This document shows positions 53,702 through 62,997 of a DNA stretch of 64,000 bases, piece by piece. The stretch spans positions 1,544,347-1,608,346 of the forward strand of contig NZ_CALPBZ010000001.1 in NCBI RefSeq assembly GCF_943181415.1, in the 5' to 3' direction. Source of the stretch: Microbacterium sp. Marseille-Q6648 (GTDB lineage: Bacteria > Actinomycetota > Actinomycetes > Actinomycetales > Microbacteriaceae). Every line of letters begins with the position of its first letter. Within the stretch, counting starts at the first letter, position 1. Under the pieces are notes generated by a model, which did not search any database, was not told where the DNA came from, and saw nothing but the letters and a program-made list of their open reading frames with translations. A program made the position numbers and the translations under genes.

Positions 53702-54334
53702 ATGCGCCTGCACGTCGCCGACCACCCCCTCATCACCCACAAGCTGACGGTGCTGCGCGACCAGCGCACCACCTCGCCGGTCTTCCGCCAGCTCACCGAG
53801 GAGCTCGTCACGCTCCTCGCCTACGAGGCCACGCGCTCGGTGCGGGTATCGCCGATCCGGATCCAGACCCCGGTGACCGAGACCACGGGGGTCAAGATCA
53901 GCGAGCCGAGGCCCCTCGTCGTCCCCATCCTGCGGGCGGGGCTCGGCATGCTCGAGGGCATGGTCAAGCTGATCCCCACCGCCGAGGTCGGATTCCTCGG
54001 GATGGTGCGCAACGAAGAGACGCTCGAACCGTCGACCTATGCCGAGCGTCTCCCCGACGACCTGAGCGACCGGCAGTGCTTCGTGCTCGACCCGATGCTC
54101 GCCACCGGCGGATCGCTCGGGGCGGCGATCGACTTCCTGTTCGCCCGCGGCGCGCAGGACGTCACCGCCATCTGCCTGCTCGGCGCACCCGAGGGCGTCG
54201 CCGCCATCGAGAAGCAGATCGGCGACCGCGACGTCACCCTCGTCCTCGGCGCGATGGACGAGCGCCTGAACGAGAAGGGCTACATCGTGCCCGGTCTCGG
54301 CGACGCCGGCGACCGGCTCTACGGCACCGTCTGA
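53702..54334 (+). CDS. upp: Uracil phosphoribosyltransferase
   Basis: A 210-residue pyrimidine-salvage enzyme making UMP from uracil and PRPP. The blocks [29 protein letters not shown], the PRPP loop [19 protein letters not shown] and the uracil-binding end [19 protein letters not shown] are diagnostic. The ATG is seven bases after TACTCT. Its last 16 bases overlap the end of the PLP decarboxylase gene on the other strand. Confidence 0.96.
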   Translation: MRLHVADHPLITHKLTVLRDQRTTSPVFRQLTEELVTLLAYEATRSVRVSPIRIQTPVTETTGVKISEPRPLVVPILRAGLGMLEGMVKLIPTAEVGFLGMVRNEETLEPSTYAERLPDDLSDRQCFVLDPMLATGGSLGAAIDFLFARGAQDVTAICLLGAPEGVAAIEKQIGDRDVTLVLGAMDERLNEKGYIVPGLGDAGDRLYGTV

Positions 54335-55590
54335 GGCTGCGGCCCGCCGACGCCGGACGTCGCCGCGGGGATCGCGACCTCGCCGGTGGCGGGCGCCTGC
54401 GACAGTACGGCGATCGATGTCAGCGGGCGTCCGTTGAAACGGGTCGACGTGACGGCGGTGTAGGCCCCCATCGCCGGGCTCGCCAGCAGATCGCCGACGC
54501 GCAGGTCCGGCAGCAGCATCTCGCGGGCGATCACGTCGGCCGAATCGCACGTGGGCCCCGCCAGCGTCGCCCATCGGTGGGTGGCCTGCTCGGCGTCGCC
54601 GTCGAGCTCAGCCACGGCGAAGACCAGCGGGTGCACGTCCTCGGCGACCACGTTCGAGTACGCGCCGTACACGCCGTCGTCAAGGTAGTACCAGCGCCCG
54701 TCGGCCCGTTCGGCGATGCCCATCACGCTGGTCACGAGCGTCGCGGCCTCGGCGACGAGGATGCGTCCGGGCTCGGCCAGGATCGTGTAGCGCCCGCGCA
54801 CGCGTTCGAGTGAGGGGCGGATGCGGGCGGCGATGTCTTCGATGCCGGCGACATCGCGGTCGTATCCGACCGGAAACCCGCCGCCGATGTCGAGGGTGTC
54901 GAAGCTGACGCGGAGCTGGTGCTCGAGGCGCGACATGAACGCGATCGTCTCGTCGACCGCGTGGACGAAGCGGTCCGGATCGTCGAGCTGACTGCCCACA
55001 TGGAAGCTGAATCCGCCGACGCGGATGCCGCGACGACGCGCCTCGCGGACGAGCCGTTCGGCTTCGTGGAAACCCACGCCGAACTTGCTGGACAGGTCGC
55101 TCTTCGCGTGCGGATTGCGGTAGGCCAGGCGCACCAGAAGCCGGACGTCGCGGGGCGCGCGAGAGAACTTCGCCAGTTCCGCGTCGTTGTCGACGACGAA
55201 CGTGCGCACCCCGACGGCGAGCGCGTGCTCGATCTCGGCGGGCTTCTTGATCGGATGGGTGTGGATGATGCGCGCGGTGTCGACCGACCCGTCGACCAGC
55301 AGCGCGAGCTCCTCGCTCGTCGCGACGTCGAATCCGCACCCCGCCCGGTCGAGGACGGCGAGGGCGGCGGGATGATCGAGCGCCTTGACGGCGTAGTGGA
55401 AGCGGACGAAAGGAAGCGCGTCACGCAGCCGGCGGAACTGCCGCTCGACCCGCGCGGTGTCCAGCAGCAGCAGCGGCGTCCCGTGGATGGCCAGAGCCGC
55501 CTGTGCGGCATCGGTCGCCAGCAGCTCGGCGACCTCGGCGCGGCGCCGTGCGATCAGGTCGGACGGGCGCGGCAGCGGCGACGCGCTCAT
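54319..55590 (-). CDS. Fold-III PLP-dependent decarboxylase (ornithine/diaminopimelate type)
   Basis: A 423-residue alanine-racemase-fold decarboxylase. The PLP lysine is in HYAVKAL (Lys69). The glycine loop is DIGGGFPVG and the active-site block is [10 protein letters not shown], whose Cys-Asp pair is typical of ornithine/lysine decarboxylases rather than DapDC. It probably makes a diamine such as putrescine or cadaverine, but substrate choice is not settled. The ATG overlaps the upstream membrane gene (ATGA), so the two are a functional pair under one structured leader. Confidence 0.85.
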   Translation of the reverse strand: MSASPLPRPSDLIARRRAEVAELLATDAAQAALAIHGTPLLLLDTARVERQFRRLRDALPFVRFHYAVKALDHPAALAVLDRAGCGFDVATSEELALLVDGSVDTARIIHTHPIKKPAEIEHALAVGVRTFVVDNDAELAKFSRAPRDVRLLVRLAYRNPHAKSDLSSKFGVGFHEAERLVREARRRGIRVGGFSFHVGSQLDDPDRFVHAVDETIAFMSRLEHQLRVSFDTLDIGGGFPVGYDRDVAGIEDIAARIRPSLERVRGRYTILAEPGRILVAEAATLVTSVMGIAERADGRWYYLDDGVYGAYSNVVAEDVHPLVFAVAELDGDAEQATHRWATLAGPTCDSADVIAREMLLPDLRVGDLLASPAMGAYTAVTSTRFNGRPLTSIAVLSQAPATGEVAIPAATSGVGGPQPQTVP

Positions 55591-56120
55591 GATGCGTCCT
55601 CCCGCAGCGTGACGGGGACGGCGGCGCGGAGAGCGCGCAGTCCGGTGCGTTCGGTGAGGGTGAAGGCGCCCGCGGCGGTGGCGTAGAAGACGGCGTCGGC
55701 GACGACTTTGCCCGCCAGCAGCCCCCAGACCGGGTCGGGGAGCAGCCAGACGCCGAGGGCCAGCGCGACGGGACGCACGAGGAAGGTGTCGAGGATCTCG
55801 GCCACTCCGCATTCCGCCGCCAGCAGCAGCCCGGTGCGGGCGACTGCGGCGCGCACCGAGGGCGCTGTCCGTGCCTGCTCCGCGTAGACGGTGACGGCGA
55901 GCACCAGATAGAACCCGAGGATCTCGCCGACGAGTGCCGCAAGGGCGATGAGCGGGGCCGAGGGGGTGAGGCCGGTCACCGCGACGCCGGCGACGATCAT
56001 GCCGACGGTCCCGGCGATCTCTGCCGGCAGGTAGCGGCGGACCCAGAAGCCGATCCCCCGGCGGGGCCGGGACGGAGCAGCGATACCGCCGGCGTCCATG
56101 AGGTGGTCGATGCTGCTCAT
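55587..56120 (-). CDS. Four-TM membrane protein paired with PLP decarboxylase
   Basis: A 177-residue integral membrane protein with helices near residues 35-55, 58-80, 95-115 and 120-165. No family is recognised. Translational coupling to the decarboxylase suggests it moves or senses the substrate or product amine; this is inference. The ATG has GGGAGAG upstream, sequestered in a perfect hairpin. Confidence 0.75.
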   Translation of the reverse strand: MSSIDHLMDAGGIAAPSRPRRGIGFWVRRYLPAEIAGTVGMIVAGVAVTGLTPSAPLIALAALVGEILGFYLVLAVTVYAEQARTAPSVRAAVARTGLLLAAECGVAEILDTFLVRPVALALGVWLLPDPVWGLLAGKVVADAVFYATAAGAFTLTERTGLRALRAAVPVTLREDAS

Positions 56121-56126
56121 CGCGCA

Positions 56127-56146
56127 CTCTCCCTTCCCTGGGAGAG
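56127..56146 (-). promoter_or_regulatory. Hairpin sequestering the Shine-Dalgarno
   Basis: On the mRNA strand CTCTCCC-AGGGAA-GGGAGAG folds into a 7-bp stem whose 3' arm is the ribosome binding site of the gene starting at 56120. Opening of this stem would be needed for translation. Confidence 0.7.
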
Positions 56147-56179
56147 AGGCGGGAAGGCGGGCGCAGATACACGGGAAAC

Positions 56180-56279
56180 GGTGCGGCGCCCGCCCCTCGC
56201 CGAACGAGCACCGCACCCGCGTCGGTACGACGCTCGGCAAGATTACGTGCGGCCGTTCCCACCGCACACGGGGTTGACA
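56180..56279 (-). promoter_or_regulatory. Promoter and structured 5' leader of the 56120 operon
   Basis: TGTCAACCCCG (56279-56269) is followed 27 bases after TGTCAAC by the -10 TAATCT (56245-56240). The predicted leader then contains stems GCGTCG/CGACGC (56219-56233) and GGTGCGG/CCGCACC (56180-56186 with 56211-56217), before the Shine-Dalgarno hairpin. It could be a riboswitch or attenuator, but I could not match a known class. Confidence 0.5.
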
Positions 56280-56295
56280 CAGCCTGAGGAGGGGA

Positions 56296-56619
56296 CTACT
56301 CCTCGTCGAGCGGCGTGCTCGGCGGAGTGCGACGGCCCGTCTCGCGCTCCCAGAACTCCAGCTGCTGGGTGAGTGCCTTGGCGAGCTCGAACACCTGCTC
56401 GGGCGGGATGCGGATACGGCTGACCACGCGTGCGGGGACGAGCGTGCGGTGCTCACCCGTTTCGGGATCGATGTGCTCGGATGGCGGCTTCGCGAGGGTG
56501 AGGAAGTCCATCACGAACACGGTCGGGGTGTGCCACACGTTCGCGAAGTCCGCGTACGCCCCGCCGATGAGCTCGGGCGGCAGGTCGATCTCGAACTGGC
56601 GTGGCGCCTCGTCGGCCAT
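56296..56619 (-). CDS. DUF3467 domain protein
   Basis: A 107-residue protein with the DUF3467 pattern: FEIDLPPELIGGAYADFANVWHTPTVFVMDFLT ... VSRIRIPPEQVFELAKAL. The family is of unknown function, though such proteins are small and probably multimeric. The ATG at 56619 has GAGGAGG five bases upstream and is preferred over an earlier in-frame start. Confidence 0.88.
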   Translation of the reverse strand: MADEAPRQFEIDLPPELIGGAYADFANVWHTPTVFVMDFLTLAKPPSEHIDPETGEHRTLVPARVVSRIRIPPEQVFELAKALTQQLEFWERETGRRTPPSTPLDEE

Positions 56620-56644
56620 TGTTCCTCCTCGGTTGTGCGGGAGT

Positions 56645-59600
56645 CTACGCACCGACCAGGCGTGCGAAGGCGCTGAGCCTGGCGACACCCTCAGGGGTGC
56701 GGGGCAGATCGTCGAGCAGCCCCGGCGAGTAGATCAGGTAGGCGGTGTGCTCTGCCCGCGAGATCGCGACGTTGAGCCGGTTGCGCAGCAGCAGGAACTC
56801 GAGCCCGCGTGGTGCGTCCCTGCCGGACGATGCGGCGAGGGACACGATCGCCACCGCCGCCTCCTGTCCCTGGAACCGGTCGACGGTGCCGACGCGCACG
56901 TCGCCGTATCCGGCCTCGGTGAGCGCGGCTTCCACCTCCATCTGCTGCGCGTTGTACGGCGTGACGACGATGAGGTCGTCCTGGGCGAGGGGGCGGGGTG
57001 CGACGGGGAGCGGTGAGCCGGATTCGTCGACCTCGACGTCATGCCACGGACGCCCGAGAAGGTCCCGGACCAGCGAGACCACCGCGGCGGCCTCCTCCGG
57101 CGCGTGCGTCGAACGCCCGCGGTGACGGACCGGGACCGGGTGCAGTCCCGCGGTCGCGCCCTCGATCCGGCGCAGGGCCGTGACGGGGTGGGCGCGCAGC
57201 TCTCCGCCGTACGACAGCCTCGACACCGGACGAGCGACGTCGGGGTGCATACGCCACGTGCGCGCGAGGAAATGGCCGCGCTCGGGCGGGATGACGTCCT
57301 CGCCGTCCATCACCCACGCGAGAGCCGAGGTGTCCACGGGCTCGGGATGGGTTCCCTGACTGACCTGCGGCAGCTGCTGGGGATCGCCCAGCAGCAGCAG
57401 GCGCGTCGCGGACAGCGACACCGCCACCGTCGAGGCGAGCGAGAACTGCCCGGCCTCGTCGATGACGAGCAGGTCCAGGCTTCCGCGCGGGATGCGCGCC
57501 TCGTGGCTGAAGTCCCACGCCGTGCCTCCCACGACGAAGCCCTCGGGGTGCTCGGCGGTGAAAGCGGCCACCCCGTTCTTGGGGATGGCCGTGAACGCCA
57601 CCGCGGCGGCGGTCGCGGCATCCTTGGGCGCCTTGGCGACCTGCTGCGGGGAGACGCCGGCGGCGACGATGCGGTCGAGCATGTGCTCCACGACCGCGTG
57701 CGACTGCGCGACCACGCCCACTTTGAAACCGTGCTCGTTGACCAGGCGGGCGACCACGTGCGAGCCGACGAACGTCTTGCCGGTGCCGGGCGGGCCCTGC
57801 ACCGCCAGGTAGCTGCGGTCGAGGTCGCGCACTGCCTCGACGATCGCCGCGACGTCGTCACCGGCGGCGGCGACCACGGGACCGCCCGGGGCCAGACCGG
57901 TCCGTCGCGGCGTGCGACGGCACAGGATGTCGGTCGCGGGGTCTTCGGGGAGGGTGTCGCCGCCCGCGATCACGGCGTCCGCCCACGCGTCGATGGCGGC
58001 CTGCTGATTGCCTGCGCGCGGCGGTGCCGCCGGGGTGAGGGCGAGGGGAAGATCGGTCCACGTCATGCCGTCGACGGCCGTCTCCTCGATCACCGCGCCG
58101 TCGTCGAGAACCTCGCGGACGGCCACCGACCGGTAGGCGTGGATCCACCGCGGGTCGGCCTCGAACGGGAACGGGGCGGGGAGCTCGTACAGCGCGAACG
58201 GCGATGCGCCCTCGCTCAGACGGGTGCCGGGCGCGAGCTCGCCGCGGATCTCGACGATGCGCCGCATCCCCCCGCGCCCGCTCTCGGGCAGGTGCCAGTC
58301 CTCGACGACACGCGATCGCGCGGCCTCGACCGTCACGACGTCGCGGGTCTCCTCCCACAGCGACAGGGGCTCGCGCAGCCGCAGGAAATGCGTCGCCCAG
58401 AACGACTTGGCCTCGCGCGGGTAGTAGTCGATCGCCGCCGCACCCAGGCGCAGGCAGCGCGCCTCGGGCGCGTCGTCGGGATGCCCGGTCGCGAGCCCCG
58501 CGAGCTGAAGCGCTCGCGGCGACGGCTCGTACGACGCATCGTCGGGAACGGGGTTCGGCGAGGGCCGGAGCCCCGCCTCGCGGGCGCGGTCGACCAGCCA
58601 ATCCCGCAGCCGCCGCGTCGAGACGCAGTCGTAGCGGTTGTAGTCGGCCAGGTCGTCGAAGATGCGCTGCGCGTCGTCGGCGCGGCCGTCCTCGGCCAGC
58701 GCACGGGCCTCGACGTAGCGCACGATGGAGTCGTCGCCCTTCTGCACGTCGCTCGTACGCACCTCGGCGCCCATGTAGAGGGGCTCGAGCTTCTTGATCG
58801 AGTAGGACCGCGAGCCGACCCGCAGCGCGCGACGCACGATCGGATACAGGTCGACGAAGACGCCGTCCCGCAGCAGGCGGTCCACATCGGCTTCGCGGAC
58901 GCCGTAGCGGGCAGCCATCGCCAGCAGGTGCGTCGGCTCGTACGGCGCGTAGTGGTAGATGTGCATTCCCGGATGCTGCTCCCGACGCAGCGCGACGATG
59001 TCGAGGAAGGCCTCGAGGGCCGCCTTCTCATCGGCGAAGGAATGAGCCCACAGGGCGCTGTACTGCTCACGGCTGTCGACCCAGCCGAACAGATAGTCGA
59101 TCCCCCACCGGGTCTCGGCACCGGCGGCCGGCGGCTCGGTGTACAGCGGATCGCCCTCGAAGTCGAAGAAGAGGTCGCCGTGATCCGGCCGGGGAAGAGC
59201 GCCCAGCGCGGTCGGAGCGACGACGTCGAACGTCGGCACCGGCGGCTCGGCCGCGTCGTCGGCGCCGGGATCGGGAGGCACGGGGATGCCCGCCGGACTC
59301 TCGAGCTGCAGCCGGGCCTGGGTGCGCAGCATCGCGAACGTGTCGTGGTTCATGCCCGCGGGGCCCGTCGTCGCGGCTGCCAGGTCGTCGATGGTCTCGA
59401 CTCCGGCGCGGCGCAGCCGCTCGCGCTGCGTGGGGCGGATGCCGGCGACCAGCAGCAGGTCGCGGTGCGCGGCGACCTCGAGGTCGCACGTGGCGCAGCG
59501 ACCGCAGGCGACGACGGCGAGATCGCCGCGATCGTCACCCCACGCGATCGCCGGGCCGCCGGCGCGCAGGTCCAGCCGCCGATCCGCGATGAGCGCGTGC

Positions 59601-60190
59601 AGGCGGGCGCGACGCAGCGCGAACACGGGCATGAGGTCGTCGACGCGATGGGTGCTCAGACTGCCGTCCCCGAGGAGGAGCTCGACGCGATCGGAGCGGG
59701 GGACGCCGGACACGTCGAGCTGATCGACGTATGCCGCGAGCTGCATGAGGGCGGTCACCCGGGCGTGCCGGGCGAGCTTGGTGTCCTGCACGATCCAGCG
59801 ACCGGACTCGTCACGCACGAGGAAATCAGCGAAGCCGACGAACCCCTCGGTGGCGAATGCCGCCTGGTAGACGACGTCGGCGTCCGAGTCGAGCGCCTCG
59901 CGAGTGAGCTCCACGGCGCGGGTCATGCCCGCGGCATCCGATGAACGCGTCTCGGGCACCTCGACGACGCCGCCGCCGTAGCGCCGCACATAGTCGGCGA
60001 GCACGCGGCGCTCGTGGACCAGGCCGAGACGACCGGCGCGCTCCAGCGTGGCGTCCTCGGGCTCCTCCACGGCCGCGACCCGGTCGAGCTTGGCGTCGAT
60101 CGCGCGCAGCCACGCGAACTCGCATTCCGCGGCGGCTTTGAGGTCGCTGGCGCTCCAGACGAGCCGGCCCTCTTCAGGTATGTAGCGCAT
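56645..60190 (-). CDS. TM0106-family RecB-like nuclease fused to SF1 helicase
   Basis: An 1181-residue fusion. Residues 1-310 form a RecB/Cas4-like nuclease (VQDTKLARHARVTALMQLAAY, with Cys residues CGRCATC near 230). Residues 340-560 resemble an RNase-H-like/YprB exonuclease (LFFDFEGDPLY, IYHYAPYEPTHL, YNRYDCVSTRRL). The rest is a DNA2/NAM7-type helicase: Walker A GPPGTGKT near 800, LLVIDEAGQFSL, LLLLGDPQQLPQVSQG, GTVDRFQGQEA, RNRLNVAISRA. Likely roles are nucleic-acid end processing or defence, unproven. No Cas genes are nearby. Confidence 0.9.
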   Translation of the reverse strand: MRYIPEEGRLVWSASDLKAAAECEFAWLRAIDAKLDRVAAVEEPEDATLERAGRLGLVHERRVLADYVRRYGGGVVEVPETRSSDAAGMTRAVELTREALDSDADVVYQAAFATEGFVGFADFLVRDESGRWIVQDTKLARHARVTALMQLAAYVDQLDVSGVPRSDRVELLLGDGSLSTHRVDDLMPVFALRRARLHALIADRRLDLRAGGPAIAWGDDRGDLAVVACGRCATCDLEVAAHRDLLLVAGIRPTQRERLRRAGVETIDDLAAATTGPAGMNHDTFAMLRTQARLQLESPAGIPVPPDPGADDAAEPPVPTFDVVAPTALGALPRPDHGDLFFDFEGDPLYTEPPAAGAETRWGIDYLFGWVDSREQYSALWAHSFADEKAALEAFLDIVALRREQHPGMHIYHYAPYEPTHLLAMAARYGVREADVDRLLRDGVFVDLYPIVRRALRVGSRSYSIKKLEPLYMGAEVRTSDVQKGDDSIVRYVEARALAEDGRADDAQRIFDDLADYNRYDCVSTRRLRDWLVDRAREAGLRPSPNPVPDDASYEPSPRALQLAGLATGHPDDAPEARCLRLGAAAIDYYPREAKSFWATHFLRLREPLSLWEETRDVVTVEAARSRVVEDWHLPESGRGGMRRIVEIRGELAPGTRLSEGASPFALYELPAPFPFEADPRWIHAYRSVAVREVLDDGAVIEETAVDGMTWTDLPLALTPAAPPRAGNQQAAIDAWADAVIAGGDTLPEDPATDILCRRTPRRTGLAPGGPVVAAAGDDVAAIVEAVRDLDRSYLAVQGPPGTGKTFVGSHVVARLVNEHGFKVGVVAQSHAVVEHMLDRIVAAGVSPQQVAKAPKDAATAAAVAFTAIPKNGVAAFTAEHPEGFVVGGTAWDFSHEARIPRGSLDLLVIDEAGQFSLASTVAVSLSATRLLLLGDPQQLPQVSQGTHPEPVDTSALAWVMDGEDVIPPERGHFLARTWRMHPDVARPVSRLSYGGELRAHPVTALRRIEGATAGLHPVPVRHRGRSTHAPEEAAAVVSLVRDLLGRPWHDVEVDESGSPLPVAPRPLAQDDLIVVTPYNAQQMEVEAALTEAGYGDVRVGTVDRFQGQEAAVAIVSLAASSGRDAPRGLEFLLLRNRLNVAISRAEHTAYLIYSPGLLDDLPRTPEGVARLSAFARLVGA

Positions 60191-60261
60191 GCCTCCCCTT
60201 CCTCAACGACAGTAGCCGCCGCATCCGACACCGCCCGGCCGGCACCTGACAGACTGGGCGC

Positions 60262-62340
60262 ATGAGGACGACCCCGGAGTTCGACAACGTCTACCGGCAC
60301 GGATTCGCGCGGATCGCCGCGTGCACTCTGCCCGTGACCATCGCCGACCCGGCCGCGAACGCGGACGCCGTGCTCGCCGCCGCGCGGGTGTGCCACGACG
60401 ACGCGGTCGCCGTCGCGGTCTTCCCGGAGCTGTGCCTGACCGGGTACGCGATCGAGGACCTCGTGCTGCAGGATCCGGTGCTCGACGCGGTCGAGTCGGC
60501 CGTCGAGAGGCTGGTCGCGGCGTCCGAGGACCTGCTGCCGATGCTCGTGGTGGGAGCCCCCCTCCGCCATCGCAACCGTCTCTACAACTGCGCCGTCGTC
60601 ATCCATCGCGGCGAACTGCTGGGCGTCGCCCCGAAGTCCTATCTCCCCACCTATCGGGAGTTCTACGAGCGCCGCTGGTACGCACCCGGCGACGACCGGT
60701 CCGGTGAGGACATCCGCGTCGGCGATCTCGAGGCGCCGTTCGGGCCCGACCTGCTCTTCGAAGCGCTCGACGTGCCGGGCCTGATCGTCCACGCCGAGGT
60801 GTGCGAGGACATGTGGGTCCCCATCCCACCGTCCTCCCGCGCGGCTCTGGCCGGAGCCACCGTGCTGCTGAACCTCAGCGGCAGCCCCATCACCATCGCG
60901 CGGGCGGACGACCGGACGCACCTGTGCCATGCGCAATCGCTGCGCTGCCTCGCCGCCTACGCCTACGCGGCCGCCGGCGCGGGCGAGTCCACCAACGACG
61001 TGTCGTGGGACGGTCAGACGATGATCTACGAGGCGGGCAACCTGCTGGCCTCGACCGAACGCTTCCCCGAGCACCCCCTGATGTCGGTCGCCGATGTCGA
61101 CCTGGATCGCCTGCGCCAGGACCGGCTGCGGCAGGGGACCTTCGACGACAACCGGCGCACCGACCCGAGCGGCTTCCGCACCGTGCACTTCGCGGTGGAG
61201 CCGCCCACGTCCGACGTCGGACTGCGCCGCAGCCTCGACCGCTTCCCGTTCGTGCCGGACGACCCCGCCCGGCTGGCGCAGGACTGCTACGAGGCGTTCA
61301 ACATCCAGGTGTCGGGGCTCGTGCAGCGACTGCGCGCCATCGGCGGCCCGAAGCCCGTGATCGGAGTGAGCGGGGGCCTCGATTCGACCCACGCCCTGCT
61401 CGTCATCGCCCGTGCGATGGACCGGCTGGGGCGTCCGCGCAGCGACATCCTCGCGTACACGATGCCGGGGTTCGCCACCAGCGACCATACGAAGTCCAAC
61501 GCGATCGCGATCGCGGAGGCGGTAGGGGCGACGATCGAGACGATCGACATCCGCCCCGCCGCCACCGAGATCCTCCGCGGCATCGACCATCCGTTCTCGG
61601 ACGGCGAGCCGGTGCACGACATCACCTTCGAGAACGTGCAGGCCGGGATCCGCACCGATTTCCTGTTCCGTCTCGCCAATCACAACGGCGGCCTGGTGAT
61701 CGGCACCTCCGACATGTCCGAGCTCGCCCTCGGCTGGGCGACGTACGGCGTGGGCGACCACATGAGCCACTACGCCGTCAACACCGGCGTGCCCAAGACC
61801 CTCATCCAGCACCTGATCCGGTGGGTCATCAGCCATCGGGAGGGCGGCGAGGGTTCGACCCAGCTGTCCGAGCGCGCGCGCGAGGTGCTGCAATCGGTGC
61901 TCGACACCGAGATCTCGCCCGAACTGGTGCCCGTCGGCGAGGACGGCGAGATCCAGTCCACCGAGGACCGCCTCGGCCCGTACGCCCTGCACGACTTCAC
62001 TCTCTTCCACGTGCTGCGCTACGGGATGCGGCCGTCGAAGATCGCTTTCCTCGCCGCCCATGCGTGGCGTGACCAGGATGCCGGCGCGTGGCCGCCCGGA
62101 TTCCCCGCCGACGACCGCTACGCGTACGACCTGCCGACCGTCGTCCGCTGGCTGCAGGTCTTCCTGAGACGCTATTTCGCCTTCGCCCAGTTCAAGCGCT
62201 CCGCGATACCGAACGGCCCGAAGGTGACGGCCGCGGGCTCGCTGTCGCCGCGCGGCGATTGGCGCGCGCCGTCGGACGGCAATGCCAACGCGTGGCTGGC
62301 CGAGCTGAAGGCCGCCCTCCCCGAGCTCGTCGAGGACTGA
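60262..62340 (+). CDS. nadE: NAD(+) synthetase, glutamine-dependent
   Basis: A 692-residue enzyme joining a carbon-nitrogen hydrolase (glutaminase) domain to an NAD synthetase domain. The triad blocks are FPELCLTGYAIEDL (Glu), GVAPKSYLPTYREFYERRWY (Lys) and HAEVCEDMWVP (Cys). The synthetase P-loop is GVSGGLDSTHALL, with a late GTSDMSELALGWATYGVGDHMSHY block. CAGACT six bases before the ATG fits the leaderless pattern. It completes NAD synthesis from the deamido form. Confidence 0.95.
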   Translation: MRTTPEFDNVYRHGFARIAACTLPVTIADPAANADAVLAAARVCHDDAVAVAVFPELCLTGYAIEDLVLQDPVLDAVESAVERLVAASEDLLPMLVVGAPLRHRNRLYNCAVVIHRGELLGVAPKSYLPTYREFYERRWYAPGDDRSGEDIRVGDLEAPFGPDLLFEALDVPGLIVHAEVCEDMWVPIPPSSRAALAGATVLLNLSGSPITIARADDRTHLCHAQSLRCLAAYAYAAAGAGESTNDVSWDGQTMIYEAGNLLASTERFPEHPLMSVADVDLDRLRQDRLRQGTFDDNRRTDPSGFRTVHFAVEPPTSDVGLRRSLDRFPFVPDDPARLAQDCYEAFNIQVSGLVQRLRAIGGPKPVIGVSGGLDSTHALLVIARAMDRLGRPRSDILAYTMPGFATSDHTKSNAIAIAEAVGATIETIDIRPAATEILRGIDHPFSDGEPVHDITFENVQAGIRTDFLFRLANHNGGLVIGTSDMSELALGWATYGVGDHMSHYAVNTGVPKTLIQHLIRWVISHREGGEGSTQLSERAREVLQSVLDTEISPELVPVGEDGEIQSTEDRLGPYALHDFTLFHVLRYGMRPSKIAFLAAHAWRDQDAGAWPPGFPADDRYAYDLPTVVRWLQVFLRRYFAFAQFKRSAIPNGPKVTAAGSLSPRGDWRAPSDGNANAWLAELKAALPELVED

Positions 62341-62343
62341 GCC

Positions 62344-62946
62344 TCAGCCCGTCGAAGCGGCTCCGCGCGGTCGCGCAGCGGTGTCGCGCACGCCGACGCG
62401 GTCGGGGATCTCGAACGCCAGACCCGGCAGCCACGTCCCCGGATCGGGCCAGGGGCGCGACGACGGCAGGCTGGTCAGCAGCCGCCGGATCGCCGTCGCG
62501 GTGCCGCTCGCGGGCGCGTCGACGGGCAGCACCCGACGCGGAGCGCGATAGCCGAGGGCTCCGCACCACCAGTGGCGCCACGTCTCGTCGGCCGAGGACG
62601 CGTCCAGCACGACGTAGTAGTCGGGCATGATGGCCTCACCTGCGCCGAAGCGCGACAGCGCCGTCTCGATCTCGACATCGAGGGCGCCGAGCGTCGAGCG
62701 CTCCTCATACAGCTCCACCCACGCCGCAGCGACGTGGATCAGGGGATCCGCGTCGTGCACGACCCACGGCGAGAGCGATGCCGCGATGCGGCGGGCGCCG
62801 AGTGCCGGCTCGTCGTCGTGCAGGGCGAGGGTCTCGACGCCCGGTATGCCCGAGAGTGCGTCGAGGGCGTCCGCGGCTCCGTCGCCGACGATCGCGACGA
62901 CGGTTCCCGCGGGAGTGAACGGTGCTGCGGCTGCGGTGTACTCCAT
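62344..62946 (-). CDS. Hypothetical protein
   Basis: A 200-residue soluble protein I do not recognise. A GIPGVETLAL-type start is followed by an Ala/Asp-rich central part, a tryptophan-rich stretch WRHWWCGALGYRAPRRVLPVD and a Pro/Ser-rich end. TACGCT lies five bases before the ATG. It is convergent with nadE (three bases apart). The reading frame and start signals look real, but no function can be given. Confidence 0.65.
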   Translation of the reverse strand: MEYTAAAAPFTPAGTVVAIVGDGAADALDALSGIPGVETLALHDDEPALGARRIAASLSPWVVHDADPLIHVAAAWVELYEERSTLGALDVEIETALSRFGAGEAIMPDYYVVLDASSADETWRHWWCGALGYRAPRRVLPVDAPASGTATAIRRLLTSLPSSRPWPDPGTWLPGLAFEIPDRVGVRDTAARPRGAASTG

Positions 62947-62997
62947 GCTCCAGCGTACGACCGCAGCCGTTTCGGGCGCATGACGTTCGACGGGGTG

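Noticed and set aside
56269-56279. TTGACA as a plus-strand -35 box
   Set aside because: No -10 follows at the right distance and no plus-strand gene lies downstream. It reads better as TGTCAACCCCG for the minus-strand operon.
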